The notes under the pieces are model-generated. The model was not told the origin of the DNA. It worked only from the letters and a program-made list of their open reading frames with translations, and did no database searches. Shown piece by piece: positions 32,246 to 39,678 of a stretch of DNA of 64,000 bases; position 1 is the stretch's first letter; the number at the start of each line of letters is the position of its first letter. Source of the stretch: JACVRW01 sp963813495 (GTDB lineage: Bacteria > Actinomycetota > Thermoleophilia > Solirubrobacterales > Thermoleophilaceae); assembly GCA_963813495.1 (NCBI GenBank), contig CAWEZC010000005.1, positions 558,001 through 622,000 on the forward strand, read 5' to 3'. Made by a program: the position numbers and the translations under genes.

Positions 32246-32587
32246 TTGAGCCGGCTCACGGCAACGGCGATGGTGGCGGCGGCAGTGGTGCTCCTTTCCG
32301 GCTGCGGAGGCGGAAGCGAGAGTCCCAGCAGCGCCGCGGTCACGGCGACCGGCTTCCACTTCAGCCCGGTGCGAATCGAGGTGCGGGCCGGCGGCAGCGT
32401 GAGGTTCACGAACCTCGACCGGGCTTCGCACACGGTCACGGCGGACACCGGCTCGCCGGTGGACTTCGACACGGGCCGGCTCAGGAGCGGCGAGGGCCGG
32501 TCGATCGAGTTCGACGAGGCCGGAAGCTACCCGTACGTCTGTCTATTTCATCCGCTGATGACCGGCATGGTCGACGTTGTGGAGTAG
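32246..32587 (+). CDS. Plastocyanin-like cupredoxin lipoprotein
   Basis: 113 aa from TTG 32246 with GGGAGG 9 nt upstream (an ATG at 32270 is possible). Lipobox LLSGC gives a lipid anchor. The type 1 copper site reads His in ASHTVT, then Cys, His and Met in CLFHPLMTGM, so all four ligands are present. Core strands FHFSPVRIEVRAGGSVRFTNLD are typical of small cupredoxins. Role: electron carrier or copper holder on the outer face of the membrane, next to ferritin-like proteins that may use or supply electrons. Confidence 0.85.
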   Translation: MSRLTATAMVAAAVVLLSGCGGGSESPSSAAVTATGFHFSPVRIEVRAGGSVRFTNLDRASHTVTADTGSPVDFDTGRLRSGEGRSIEFDEAGSYPYVCLFHPLMTGMVDVVE

Positions 32588-32591
32588 CCTG

Positions 32592-32792
32592 ATGCGCATG
32601 GGTTTCATCTCAGCACCCGGACCGCTCGAGATGATCGTCGTGCTCGTGATCGCGCTGATCGTGCTTGGACCGAACAAGCTGCCCGAGGCCGCCCGCTCGG
32701 TCGGGCGCGGGATGCGCGAGCTCAAGGATTCCCTCTCGGGGGACAACGACGAAGAAGAGGACGACACGACGACGTCCGAGCGCGCGGTCTGA
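32592..32792 (+). CDS. tatA: Sec-independent translocase subunit TatA/E
   Basis: 66 aa from ATG 32592 (ATG 32598 also plausible). N-terminal membrane helix PLEMIVVLVIALIVLGPNKLPE with the hinge Pro, amphipathic helix AARSVGRGMRELKDSLSG, acidic tail DNDEEEDDTTT. This is the pore-forming component that exports folded Tat substrates. It lies 5 bp after the cupredoxin stop and downstream of two proteins with twin-arginine signals, so the cluster encodes its own candidate cargo. tatC is not in the window. Confidence 0.88.
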   Translation: MRMGFISAPGPLEMIVVLVIALIVLGPNKLPEAARSVGRGMRELKDSLSGDNDEEEDDTTTSERAV

Positions 32793-32813
32793 CGCGCACG
32801 CCCTAGTCGTCGT

Positions 32814-33791
32814 CTACCAGAAAGACGCGCTCTCGAGCACGCCCTCGGCCTCGAGCTGCTCGATCGTCTTGTTGTAGACGCCCGAGCTCAGGTACTTCCA
32901 GCCGTCGTCGGGCACGACGAAGACCACGTTGCCCTCGTCGAGCTCGCCGGCCACTCGAACGCAGATTGAGGCGATCGCTCCGGCGGACACGCCGACGAAG
33001 AGGCCCTCCTCCTCGAGCAGCTTCTTGGTCCAGACGACGGAGTCGCGATTGGACACGAAGATCTTGCGGTCGAGCAGCGACAGGTCGATGATCGGCGGGA
33101 TGTAGCCGTCCTCCAGCGAGCGCAGGCCCTGCACGAGCTCGCCCTGCATCGGCTCCGCGGCAACGATCAGGGTGTCGGGGTCCTCCTCCTTGAGGCGCCG
33201 CGCGTTGCCCATCAAAGTGCCCCCGGTGCCCAGACCGGCCACGAAGGCGGTGACCTCGTCGAGCTCCTCGAGGATCTCCACGGCGGTCCCGTGATAGTGG
33301 GCGTCGGGGTTCGCCTGATTGCCGTACTGATAGGGCATGTAGTAGCTCGAGTCGGCCTCGGCCAGCTCGAGCGCGAGGGCCACGGCGCCGTTCGAGCCCT
33401 GCTCGCCGGGCGAGTAGACGATCTCGGCCCCGTACATCCGCAGCAGCTGGGTCCGCTCAGCGGTGACGTTGTCGGGCATCACGACCTTGAGCGGGTAGCC
33501 CTTGCGCCGGCAGATCATCGCCAGCGAGATGCCGGTGTTTCCGGAGGTCGGCTCGAGGATGGTCTGGCCGGGGGCGATCAGACCACCCTCCTCCGCGCTG
33601 TCGATCAGCGAACGCGCCACGCGGTCCTTGACCGAACCGGTGGGGTTGTAGTTCTCGAGCTTCGCGTAGATGCGGACGCCGGGCTTGGGACTCAGCCGGC
33701 GCAGCTCCACGAGCGGCGTGTTGCCGATGGCCTGGATGATGTCGCCGTACTTGCCTCCGCACGGCTTGTTGTCGAGCTCCGGCTGCAGCAC
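32814..33791 (-). CDS. cysM: CysM-type cysteine synthase (sulfur-carrier dependent)
   Basis: 325 aa, GTG at 33791. PLP fold: K in NPTGSVKDR, substrate loop EPTSGNTGIS, phosphate loop GTGGTLMG. The sequence resembles Mtb CysM rather than CysK: YQYGNQANPDAHYHGTA and DDGWKYLSSGVY are near-identical in pattern, and the C-terminal tail is extended. Mtb CysM uses O-phosphoserine and CysO-thiocarboxylate to make CysO-cysteine. Placement near CysO-like, E1-rhodanese and Mec-like genes supports the same role here. Start context TACACT-N7-GTG is leaderless, with the TTCTGAA discriminator shared with the E1 gene. Confidence 0.88.
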   Translation of the reverse strand: MLQPELDNKPCGGKYGDIIQAIGNTPLVELRRLSPKPGVRIYAKLENYNPTGSVKDRVARSLIDSAEEGGLIAPGQTILEPTSGNTGISLAMICRRKGYPLKVVMPDNVTAERTQLLRMYGAEIVYSPGEQGSNGAVALALELAEADSSYYMPYQYGNQANPDAHYHGTAVEILEELDEVTAFVAGLGTGGTLMGNARRLKEEDPDTLIVAAEPMQGELVQGLRSLEDGYIPPIIDLSLLDRKIFVSNRDSVVWTKKLLEEEGLFVGVSAGAIASICVRVAGELDEGNVVFVVPDDGWKYLSSGVYNKTIEQLEAEGVLESASFW

Positions 33792-33804
33792 TTCAGAAAG
33801 TGTA
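33790..33804 (-). promoter_or_regulatory. Leaderless promoter with TTCTGAA discriminator (cysM)
   Basis: Minus strand TACACT (33804-33799), TTCTGAA (33798-33792), then the GTG as +1. The 11-mer CTTTCTGAAGT (33800-33790) recurs exactly in front of the E1-rhodanese gene at 36371-36361, where it also follows a -10-like TATTCT. Confidence 0.55.
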
Positions 33805-33825
33805 GTACCAGGCTTGCACGGGAGC

Positions 33826-34449
33826 TCACATACGCAGCAGCTGTTCCGAGCGCTCCACCCGACCGAACTTCATCTCGATGTTGCGGAGCGTGCCCGCGTG
33901 CAGCTCGGCGTCGAAGGACGAGACGCCGTCGCGGACCATGACCATCTCGAACCCGCGGTGAAAGCCTTCGCGCACGGTGTCCTCCACGCAGATCTGGGTG
34001 ACGGTGCCGACGGTGACCACCTGCGACACGTGCCGGGCCCGCAGGACGTCCTCGAGCATCGTGTTGTGGAAGGAGCCGTAGCCGTATTTGTCGACCACGG
34101 CCTCCGTGTCGAGCGGAGTCAACTCCGGGATCACGTCGTGCCCGCGCAACTCGGTCCCGTCGTCGTAGGCGCGCACGACCCCGGGCCAGCATGAGCGCAG
34201 CTCCGGGCCGCACTCGGGCGACCAGCTCCAGAGCAGGGTCCGCTCCGGTCCAGCCGTGAAGCGGGTGAACACCACGGGCCTGGCCAGCGCGCGAAAGGCC
34301 TCGAGCAGCCCGGCGATCACCGGAATCGTGGCGCGCGCGTCGGGCACCTCCTGCGGTGCGCCGTCACGCACGAAGTCGTTCTGCATGTCGACCACGAGCA
34401 GCGCTGCCCGGCCGGGATCGAGGGGGAAAGGTTCGGCCGGAGCGGCCAT
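33826..34449 (-). CDS. Isochorismatase-family cysteine hydrolase
   Basis: 207 aa, ATG at 34449. Catalytic triad visible: Asp in VVDMQNDF, Lys in VDKYGYGSF and Cys in VTQICVEDT, with the cis-peptide VGTVTQ before the Cys. The family hydrolyses isochorismate, nicotinamide, N-carbamoyl compounds or biuret; the substrate is not readable from sequence. It lies between the cupin gene and cysM on the same strand (14 bp and 34 bp gaps), so it may be cotranscribed with the sulfur-carrier genes but shows no obvious chemical link to them. Confidence 0.85.
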   Translation of the reverse strand: MAAPAEPFPLDPGRAALLVVDMQNDFVRDGAPQEVPDARATIPVIAGLLEAFRALARPVVFTRFTAGPERTLLWSWSPECGPELRSCWPGVVRAYDDGTELRGHDVIPELTPLDTEAVVDKYGYGSFHNTMLEDVLRARHVSQVVTVGTVTQICVEDTVREGFHRGFEMVMVRDGVSSFDAELHAGTLRNIEMKFGRVERSEQLLRM

Positions 34450-34462
34450 GCGCGGCGCCAGC

Positions 34463-34825
34463 CTACTCGGTGATCACGGTGTCCTCGTGCGAGTACGCGG
34501 GCGCGCAGCAGCAGAGCAGCCGCAGCGGCTCGCCGGACCCGGCCCAGATCTTGTGCCGCACCCCGGGCGCGATCACGACCGTGTCACCGGGACCCACCTC
34601 GCGCTCCTGCTCGCCGAGGCGCATCCGTCCGTGACCGTGTGTGAAGAAGTAGATCTCCTCGGTTAAGCGGTGGTAGTGCTCGTCGGTGGCGGTGCCGGCC
34701 GCGAGCGTGGCCTGGGCCAGGCTCTGGTTCTCGGCGTCGCCTCGCGCGGGGCCGGCGACCTCGCGTATCTCCGAGCCGTCGAGGGTGGTGAAGGGCTCGA
34801 CGGAGCCGAGGTTGGTGACCTTCAC
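34463..34825 (-). CDS. Single-domain cupin protein
   Basis: 120 aa, start at 34825. Cupin motif 1 appears as DEHYHRLTEEIYFFTHGHGRM and motif 2 as GDTVVIAPGVRHKIWA, giving a likely 3-His/1-Glu metal site. C-terminus has three adjacent cysteines (LLCCCAPA), unusual for this family and perhaps metal- or sulfur-related. Sits between the CysO-like carrier and the isochorismatase-like gene. Function unknown; a dioxygenase or a small-molecule binder are both possible. Confidence 0.82.
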   Translation of the reverse strand: MKVTNLGSVEPFTTLDGSEIREVAGPARGDAENQSLAQATLAAGTATDEHYHRLTEEIYFFTHGHGRMRLGEQEREVGPGDTVVIAPGVRHKIWAGSGEPLRLLCCCAPAYSHEDTVITE

Positions 34826-34851
34826 GGCCTCGGGGGTGGTCCCGCCACGCG

Positions 34852-35124
34852 CTAACCGCCGGCCATCGCCGGCAGGATCACGATCGTGTCGCGCTCGGAC
34901 ACGCGCGTGTCGAGCCCGTCGAGCACGCGCACGTCCTCGTCGTTGAGGTAGACGTTGACGTAGCGGTTGAGACCGCCGTCCTCGGAGAACAGCTGCGATT
35001 CGGTCGCGGGGTGCTCGCCGGCCAGCGACCGCAGCACCTCACGCACGTTCGAGCCGGAGGCCTCGACCTCCTTGGCCCCTCCCACGGAGCCGCGCAGCAC
35101 GGGCGGGATCTTGATCTTGCTCAT
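34852..35124 (-). CDS. cysO: CysO/MoaD/ThiS-like sulfur carrier protein
   Basis: 90 aa from ATG 35124. Ubiquitin-like beta-grasp carrier ending ILPAMAGG, the diglycine that is adenylated and converted to a thiocarboxylate. Body features match Mtb CysO: KIPPVLRGSVGGAKEVEASG, then YVNVYLNDEDVR and a final strand DTIVILPA. It ends exactly at GG, so no proteolytic maturation is needed. Lies 13 bp after the E1-rhodanese stop. Expected to deliver sulfide to CysM, forming CysO-Cys, which Mec then cuts. Confidence 0.88.
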   Translation of the reverse strand: MSKIKIPPVLRGSVGGAKEVEASGSNVREVLRSLAGEHPATESQLFSEDGGLNRYVNVYLNDEDVRVLDGLDTRVSERDTIVILPAMAGG

Positions 35125-35137
35125 CCGGTGCGGCAGC

Positions 35138-36328
35138 CTAACCGGCACCGGCGCAGAAGGCCTCGTAGTCCGGGAAGACGCCCATCTCCTCATCGCCGAT
35201 CTCGTCGGGAGCCCGCGAGCAGATCGGGCAGTCGGGATCGCGACGCACCTTGAGCTCCGTGAACGTGGTGCCGAGGGCGTCGTAGAGCAGCAGGCGGCCT
35301 GCCATCGTCTCGCCCGCGCCGGTGATCAGCTTGATCACCTCGACGGACTGGAGCAGCCCCATCACGCCGGGCAGCACGCCGAGCACGCCGGCCGCGCCGC
35401 AGGAGGGGGCCAGCTCCGCCGGCGGCGGAGTCGGGTAGAGGCAGCGGTAGCAAGGGCCCTCGTAGGGGTGAAAGACCGACAGCTGGCCCTCGAAGCCGAG
35501 GATCGAGGCCGACACCACGGGCATCTGCTTGCGGACGCTGGCGTCGTTGAGCAGGTAGCGGGTAGGGAAGTTGTCGAGGCCGTCGACGATCACGTCGTAG
35601 CCATCGATGATCTCCATGATGTTGTCGGCGCCGAGCCGGACGGGGTACTTGTCGACCTTCACGTCCGGATTGATGTCGTGAATCGAGATCTCGGCCGAGT
35701 CGACCTTGGGAACCCCGATGCGGTCGTTGGCGTGCGCCACCTGGCGCTGCAGGTTCGAGAGGTCGACCACGTCGTCGTCGACGATGCCGATCGTGCCCAC
35801 GCCGGCGGCGGCCAGGTAGAGAGCGGCGGGCGAACCCAGCCCGCCCGCGCCCAGCAGCAGCACCTTGGCGTCGAGCAGCTTGAGCTGGCCCTCGAGGCCG
35901 ATCTCCGGAACCAGCATGTGGCGCGAGTAGCGCTCACGCTGCTCGGCCGAGAGCACGCGGGGGACCTCGACCTCGTAGCCGCGGTCCTTCCAGAGGGTGA
36001 TTCCGCCCCGCATGGATGCGACGTCTTCGTAGCCCAGCAGCTCCTGCAGGGTCTGAGCGGCGAAGGCGGAGCGGTTGCCCGAGGCGCAGTACAGGACCAC
36101 ACGCTGGGAGCGGTCGCCGACAGCGCCCTCGATACGCGATTCCAGATGCGCGCGCGGGACGTGCACGGCGCCGGGCAGGTGAGACTGCTCGAACTCGTGC
36201 TGCTCACGCACGTCGACGATCACGGCGCCGTTGCCGTTGCCGTTGTGCGTCAGCTCGTGGACCTCCTTGGGGTCCACTTCCTCAATTTGCTCCTTCACCT
36301 TGCGGAGCAGTTCGGCGCCACTGGCCAT
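35138..36328 (-). CDS. moeZ: Rhodanese-E1 fusion, MoeZ/MoeB-like sulfur carrier activating enzyme
   Basis: 396 aa, ATG at 36328. Residues 15-120 are a rhodanese domain with active loop CASGNRSA (Cys at about 83); residues 125-370 are a ThiF/MoeB E1 domain: RYSRHMLVPEIGLEGQ, LLLGAGGLGSPAALYLAAAG (ATP), DDVVDLSNLQRQ, CYRCLYP zinc pair and CPIC zinc pair. It would adenylate CysO and transfer sulfur to it. In Mtb MoeZ the rhodanese is C-terminal; here it is N-terminal, and the C-terminus keeps the MoeZ-like tail PDYEAFCAGAG. Upstream is a candidate promoter whose discriminator is shared with cysM. Confidence 0.9.
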   Translation of the reverse strand: MASGAELLRKVKEQIEEVDPKEVHELTHNGNGNGAVIVDVREQHEFEQSHLPGAVHVPRAHLESRIEGAVGDRSQRVVLYCASGNRSAFAAQTLQELLGYEDVASMRGGITLWKDRGYEVEVPRVLSAEQRERYSRHMLVPEIGLEGQLKLLDAKVLLLGAGGLGSPAALYLAAAGVGTIGIVDDDVVDLSNLQRQVAHANDRIGVPKVDSAEISIHDINPDVKVDKYPVRLGADNIMEIIDGYDVIVDGLDNFPTRYLLNDASVRKQMPVVSASILGFEGQLSVFHPYEGPCYRCLYPTPPPAELAPSCGAAGVLGVLPGVMGLLQSVEVIKLITGAGETMAGRLLLYDALGTTFTELKVRRDPDCPICSRAPDEIGDEEMGVFPDYEAFCAGAG

Positions 36329-36360
36329 CTGATTCCCCTGAATCCGGGTCGGCTTTCTTT

Positions 36361-36375
36361 ACTTCAGAAAGAATA
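36361..36375 (-). promoter_or_regulatory. Candidate promoter with TTCTGAA discriminator (E1-rhodanese)
   Basis: TATTCT (36375-36370) followed by TTCTGAA and a predicted +1 at 36362, giving a 34-nt leader. TTTTCG lies 17 nt upstream as a weak -35. The 11-mer shared with the cysM promoter spans 36371-36361. Confidence 0.45.
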
Positions 36376-36401
36376 GCGATGCGAGAGCCCTCCGAAAAGC
36401 T

Positions 36402-36429
36402 ACCGGGGCGCCCTTTCGAGCGCCCCGGT
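36402..36429. repeat. Perfect 10-bp inverted repeat in a divergent promoter gap
   Basis: ACCGGGGCGC (36402-36411), 8-nt loop, GCGCCCCGGT (36420-36429). It lies in the 223-bp gap between the divergent E1-rhodanese and histidine kinase genes. No T-tract follows in either direction. Could be an operator, or a hairpin in the kinase leader. Confidence 0.6.
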
Positions 36430-36551
36430 GGAAGACCCAGACCTAGATTGTGCGGAAGCCCCGAGCAGTTCACCTGCCGTTTGAAGCCTCACCAGGATTC
36501 TCGTCTCTGGCGCCTCCTGCCGATATGGGGTGGAGACCCCATTCGCCCGGA

Positions 36552-37577
36552 ATGGGCTCCCTCCGATTCATGAGAGCGAACGTGACACGCCGCGACGACT
36601 CCCTCATAGGCCAGATCGTGGCCGCCAACGTTGTGCTGGTGGCGCTCACGCTCCTGGCTGCCAGCCTGGCGGCCGGCCTCGACCTCACGGTCCAGAACCA
36701 GCGCTGGTCGTTCATGATCCTGGCGCTGTCGATCGTGCTCACCCTGTGCCTGAACCTGTGGATGCTGCAGCGCCGTTTCCGCCCGCTCGAGCGCCTGATC
36801 GACCGGGTGGAGCGCATCGACCCCTCCGAGGCGGTGGCGTACGCACTCGGCGAGCCGGAGCCGGTGGCCGAGATCGACCGTCTGTCCAGCTCGTTTCGCA
36901 AGCTGCTCGACCGCATCGAGGAGGAGCGCCGGCGTTCGGGCACGCTCGTGATGCGCGCGCAGGAGGAGGAGCGCCGGCGCCTGGCGCGCGACCTGCACGA
37001 CGAGGTCAACCAGGCGCTCACCGCCATCCTGCTCCGCCTCGAGGCGCTGGCCCAGGATGCGCCGGCCGAGCGCTCGGGCGAGGTGGCCGAGCTCAAGCGG
37101 CTCGTCAACCAGGCGATGGACGAGCTGCTCAACCTGGCCCGGCAGCTGCGCCCGTCGGCGCTCGACGACCACGGCTTGATGCCCGCGCTCGAGGCCCAGC
37201 TCAAGCGCTTCTCCTCGCGCACGGGAGTGGAGGTGCGCCTGCGCCGCGAGGGCGACCCCGACGCTCTGCCCGAGGACGTGCAGACAGCGCTCTACCGGGT
37301 CACCCAGGAGGCGCTGGCCAACGTCGGCCGCCACGCCGGCGCAACCGCCGTCGAGGTCGACGTGGCGGCCGGCAACGGCCACATCGAGCTGCGCGTGCGC
37401 GACGACGGCGAGGGCTTTCATCCCGGAGCGCTGGCGCGCGCCGACAGGCGCGGCAACGGCGCGGGGCTCGGCCTGAGCGGGATGGCCGAGCGCGCCCGTC
37501 TCGCCGGAGGCGAGCTCGACGTGCGCTCGGCTCCCGGCGGCGGCACCACCGTGACGTTGCGGATCGGGGACCGTTGA
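36552..37577 (+). CDS. NarL-family sensor histidine kinase
   Basis: 341 aa from ATG 36552 (36570 also possible). Two membrane helices (IVAANVVLVALTLLAASLAAG and FMILALSIVLTLCLNLWML) with almost no external loop, a HAMP-like stretch (RRFRPLERLIDRVERID), HisKA_3 dimerisation helix with phospho-His in ARDLHDEVNQALTAILLRLE, and HATPase_c with ALANVGRHAG, RDDGEGF and GAGLGLSGMAERA. The short sensor suggests an intramembrane or cytoplasmic signal. Its stop overlaps the response regulator start (TTGA). Confidence 0.9.
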   Translation: MGSLRFMRANVTRRDDSLIGQIVAANVVLVALTLLAASLAAGLDLTVQNQRWSFMILALSIVLTLCLNLWMLQRRFRPLERLIDRVERIDPSEAVAYALGEPEPVAEIDRLSSSFRKLLDRIEEERRRSGTLVMRAQEEERRRLARDLHDEVNQALTAILLRLEALAQDAPAERSGEVAELKRLVNQAMDELLNLARQLRPSALDDHGLMPALEAQLKRFSSRTGVEVRLRREGDPDALPEDVQTALYRVTQEALANVGRHAGATAVEVDVAAGNGHIELRVRDDGEGFHPGALARADRRGNGAGLGLSGMAERARLAGGELDVRSAPGGGTTVTLRIGDR

Positions 37578-38209
37578 TCCGGATCCTGATTGCCGACGAC
37601 CACGGCATCGTCCGCTCGGGCCTTCGCATGCTGATCGAGCGTCAATCCGACATGAGCGTGATCGCCGAGGCCGATGACGGCGTGAGCGCACTGGAGTCCA
37701 CGCAGTCCCATCGGCCGGATGTGGCGGTACTCGACGTCTCGATGCCGCGCATGACCGGCCTGCAGGCCGCCCGCGAGATCCGCTCTCACGTGCCCGACAC
37801 GCGCGTGCTGCTGCTCTCGATGCACGACGACGAGCGCTACTTCTTCGAAGGCCTCGAGGCCGGGGCGGCGGGCTACGTGCTCAAGCGCGCCGCCGACACC
37901 GATCTGATCGGTGCGGTACGCACGGTGGCCGGCGGACGCAGCTTCCTCTCCGACGACGCCCAGAAGGCGCTCATGGACGAGTGGCTCGAGGGCGGGCGCA
38001 GCGAACCTGACGACCCGCTCACGCCGCGCGAGCTCGAGGTCGTCAAGCTGATCGCCGAGGCATTCACGAACCGCCAGATAGCGGAGACGCTGATGCTCTC
38101 GGAGAAGACGATCGAGTCGCACCGCGCCAACGTGTTCGCCAAGCTCGGAATGCGCGACCGCGTGGAGATCGTGCGTTATGCGATCCGCCGCGGGCTGGTC
38201 GAGCCCTAG
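37574..38209 (+). CDS. LuxR/NarL-type response regulator
   Basis: 211 aa from TTG 37574, which overlaps the kinase stop by 4 bp. Receiver: IADDH acidic pair near residue 8, phospho-Asp in AVLDVSMPRMTG, Thr/Ser in LLLSMHDDE, Lys in YVLKRAAD. Output: LTPRELEVVKLIAEAFTNRQIAETLMLSEKTIESHRANVFAKLG, the LuxR helix-turn-helix. Partner of the preceding kinase. No target site is evident, although the SCO1-like gene directly downstream would be a natural first candidate. Confidence 0.92.
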   Translation: MIRILIADDHGIVRSGLRMLIERQSDMSVIAEADDGVSALESTQSHRPDVAVLDVSMPRMTGLQAAREIRSHVPDTRVLLLSMHDDERYFFEGLEAGAAGYVLKRAADTDLIGAVRTVAGGRSFLSDDAQKALMDEWLEGGRSEPDDPLTPRELEVVKLIAEAFTNRQIAETLMLSEKTIESHRANVFAKLGMRDRVEIVRYAIRRGLVEP

Positions 38210-38270
38210 CCCTGGGCTCCCGAAGCGTCGATAGAGGCCGGTTGGAGAGCCTCTCTAGGCTCCCACCGAG

Positions 38271-38885
38271 GTGAATCCGCGGCTGGTCATCGCCCTGTTT
38301 CTGTTTGCTGCCTTTTCGCTAGGCGCCATAGCCCTCGCCGCGACCAACCGCGGCGACAACGGCGCCGACACCGACACCGCCGGCAGCCGCTTCGAGGGCG
38401 CGATCATGCCGGAGGGCGTGCGGGCCCCCGACTTCGACCTGCGCAACCAGGACGGCGACCGGATCTCGATGCGCGAGCTGCGCGGCCAACCCGTGGTCGT
38501 CACGTTCCTCTACACCACTTGCGAGGACAGCTGTCCCATCCAGGCCCAGACCGTGCGCGGCGCGCTCGACCAGCTAGGTCACGACGTGCCCGCGCTCGCC
38601 GTGGCCGTGGATCCGCCGCGCGACACCCCTGAGCGGGCCCAGGCCTTCCTCTCCGAGCAGCGCGCCCTGGGGCGCATCGACTTCGTGCTCGGCACGCGCC
38701 GCGAGCTGCGCCCGCTGTGGGACGGCTACTTCATTCAGCCCCAATCGGTGACCACCGAGCATCAGGCCCGCTTCACCTTGGTGGACGCCGAGGGGGTTCA
38801 GCGCGTGGGCTTCCCCGGAGCCGAGGCGACGCCCGAGCGCCTGGCGCACGACCTCAGGCTGCTGGAGGCCGAAGCGGCCGGCTAG
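38271..38885 (+). CDS. SCO1/SenC/PrrC-like copper chaperone or thiol reductase
   Basis: 204 aa, GTG at 38271 (TAGGCT lies 9 nt before, so the leader is very short). N-terminal membrane anchor IALFLFAAFSLGAIALAA. Thioredoxin fold with CEDSCP (CxxxC) and the distal His in TEHQARF, the three copper ligands of SCO proteins that deliver Cu to cytochrome oxidase subunit II. The motif TFLYTTCEDSCPIQ is typical. Oxidase genes are not in this window. The stop overlaps the convergent nucleotidyltransferase-like gene by 4 bp. Confidence 0.9.
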   Translation: MNPRLVIALFLFAAFSLGAIALAATNRGDNGADTDTAGSRFEGAIMPEGVRAPDFDLRNQDGDRISMRELRGQPVVVTFLYTTCEDSCPIQAQTVRGALDQLGHDVPALAVAVDPPRDTPERAQAFLSEQRALGRIDFVLGTRRELRPLWDGYFIQPQSVTTEHQARFTLVDAEGVQRVGFPGAEATPERLAHDLRLLEAEAAG

Positions 38886-39607
38886 GCGAGTGCCGCGAGC
38901 GCCGCTCGCGCCCGGGCGGCGAGCTCCCCCACGCAACCCGCGTCGAGGCCCGCTCGGATTCCCTCACCGCGCAGCCGGAGCGCTTCTTGGACCAGCGCAG
39001 GGTCGGGCGCCCGTTCGCCCGCCCAGCTCGCCGCCTCCGACTTGGTGGACCAGACTCCCTCCTCGGCCCAGCGCCACGAGCGGCAGGCGTTCAGCGCAGT
39101 GTCGGGTGCGCTCGGCTCGGCCGCGGCAAACCAGTCGAGCGCCTCGAGCGCCGCGGCGGCCAGCCGGGCGCGCGGCTGTTCGGGCACGAGCTCGGACAGC
39201 GGCGGCCCCAGCAGCGAGCGGCTGCGCCCACGCGCGATAGCCAGATCGAGCACGAACCAGAACAACTCGCCCGGGCGGGGCTCGGTCTGCGCCGACTCGA
39301 TGTCGGTGCCGGTGTTGAGGTTGAGCACGAAGTCGCCAGCGGCCAGCCCCGCGCGCGTGTAGACCACCAGCTCCAGGCGGCGGGCCGGCACGGGTCGCCG
39401 CCTGTGCGACAGGTCTCGCGCCAGGGCGACGGCCGCGTCGGCGGCCTGGGCCCCGTCCACCACCACGGCAACGTCGATGTCGCTCGACGCCGGCTCGAAC
39501 TCCCCGGCCCCGCCGCCACCGACGAGTGCCACGGCCAGCAGGTGCTCGCCGAAGCGGGCCGCCACGACCTCGACCAGCTCACGGAGGTAGCCCTCGCACG
39601 CGTCCAC
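38882..39607 (-). CDS. Nucleotidyltransferase-domain protein (aminoglycoside adenylyltransferase-like)
   Basis: 241 aa, GTG at 39607. The Pol-beta-type nucleotidyltransferase site appears as VGGGGAGEFEPASSDIDVAVVV: a Gly-rich turn and a DxD pair, with the usual GSxxxG slightly altered. The C-terminal half is helical, with ALNACRSWRWAEEGVWSTKSEAASWA, the pattern of the ANT(3'')/DUF4111 helical domain. Might adenylylate a small molecule; resistance cannot be assumed. It diverges from the Rrf2 gene. Confidence 0.72.
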   Translation of the reverse strand: MDACEGYLRELVEVVAARFGEHLLAVALVGGGGAGEFEPASSDIDVAVVVDGAQAADAAVALARDLSHRRRPVPARRLELVVYTRAGLAAGDFVLNLNTGTDIESAQTEPRPGELFWFVLDLAIARGRSRSLLGPPLSELVPEQPRARLAAAALEALDWFAAAEPSAPDTALNACRSWRWAEEGVWSTKSEAASWAGERAPDPALVQEALRLRGEGIRAGLDAGCVGELAARARAALAALA

Positions 39608-39678
39608 GTGGGAAGGCTACGCCGCCGTCGCACCGGCCTCGGATCCTTCTCCGACTCGGCGAGTAGGATTTGCCGAGG

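Noticed and set aside
38215..38270. Hairpin AGCCT-CTCT-AGGCT before the SCO1-like gene as a terminator
   Set aside because: Very short stem that overlaps the likely -10 (TAGGCT) of the SCO1-like gene; better explained by the promoter.
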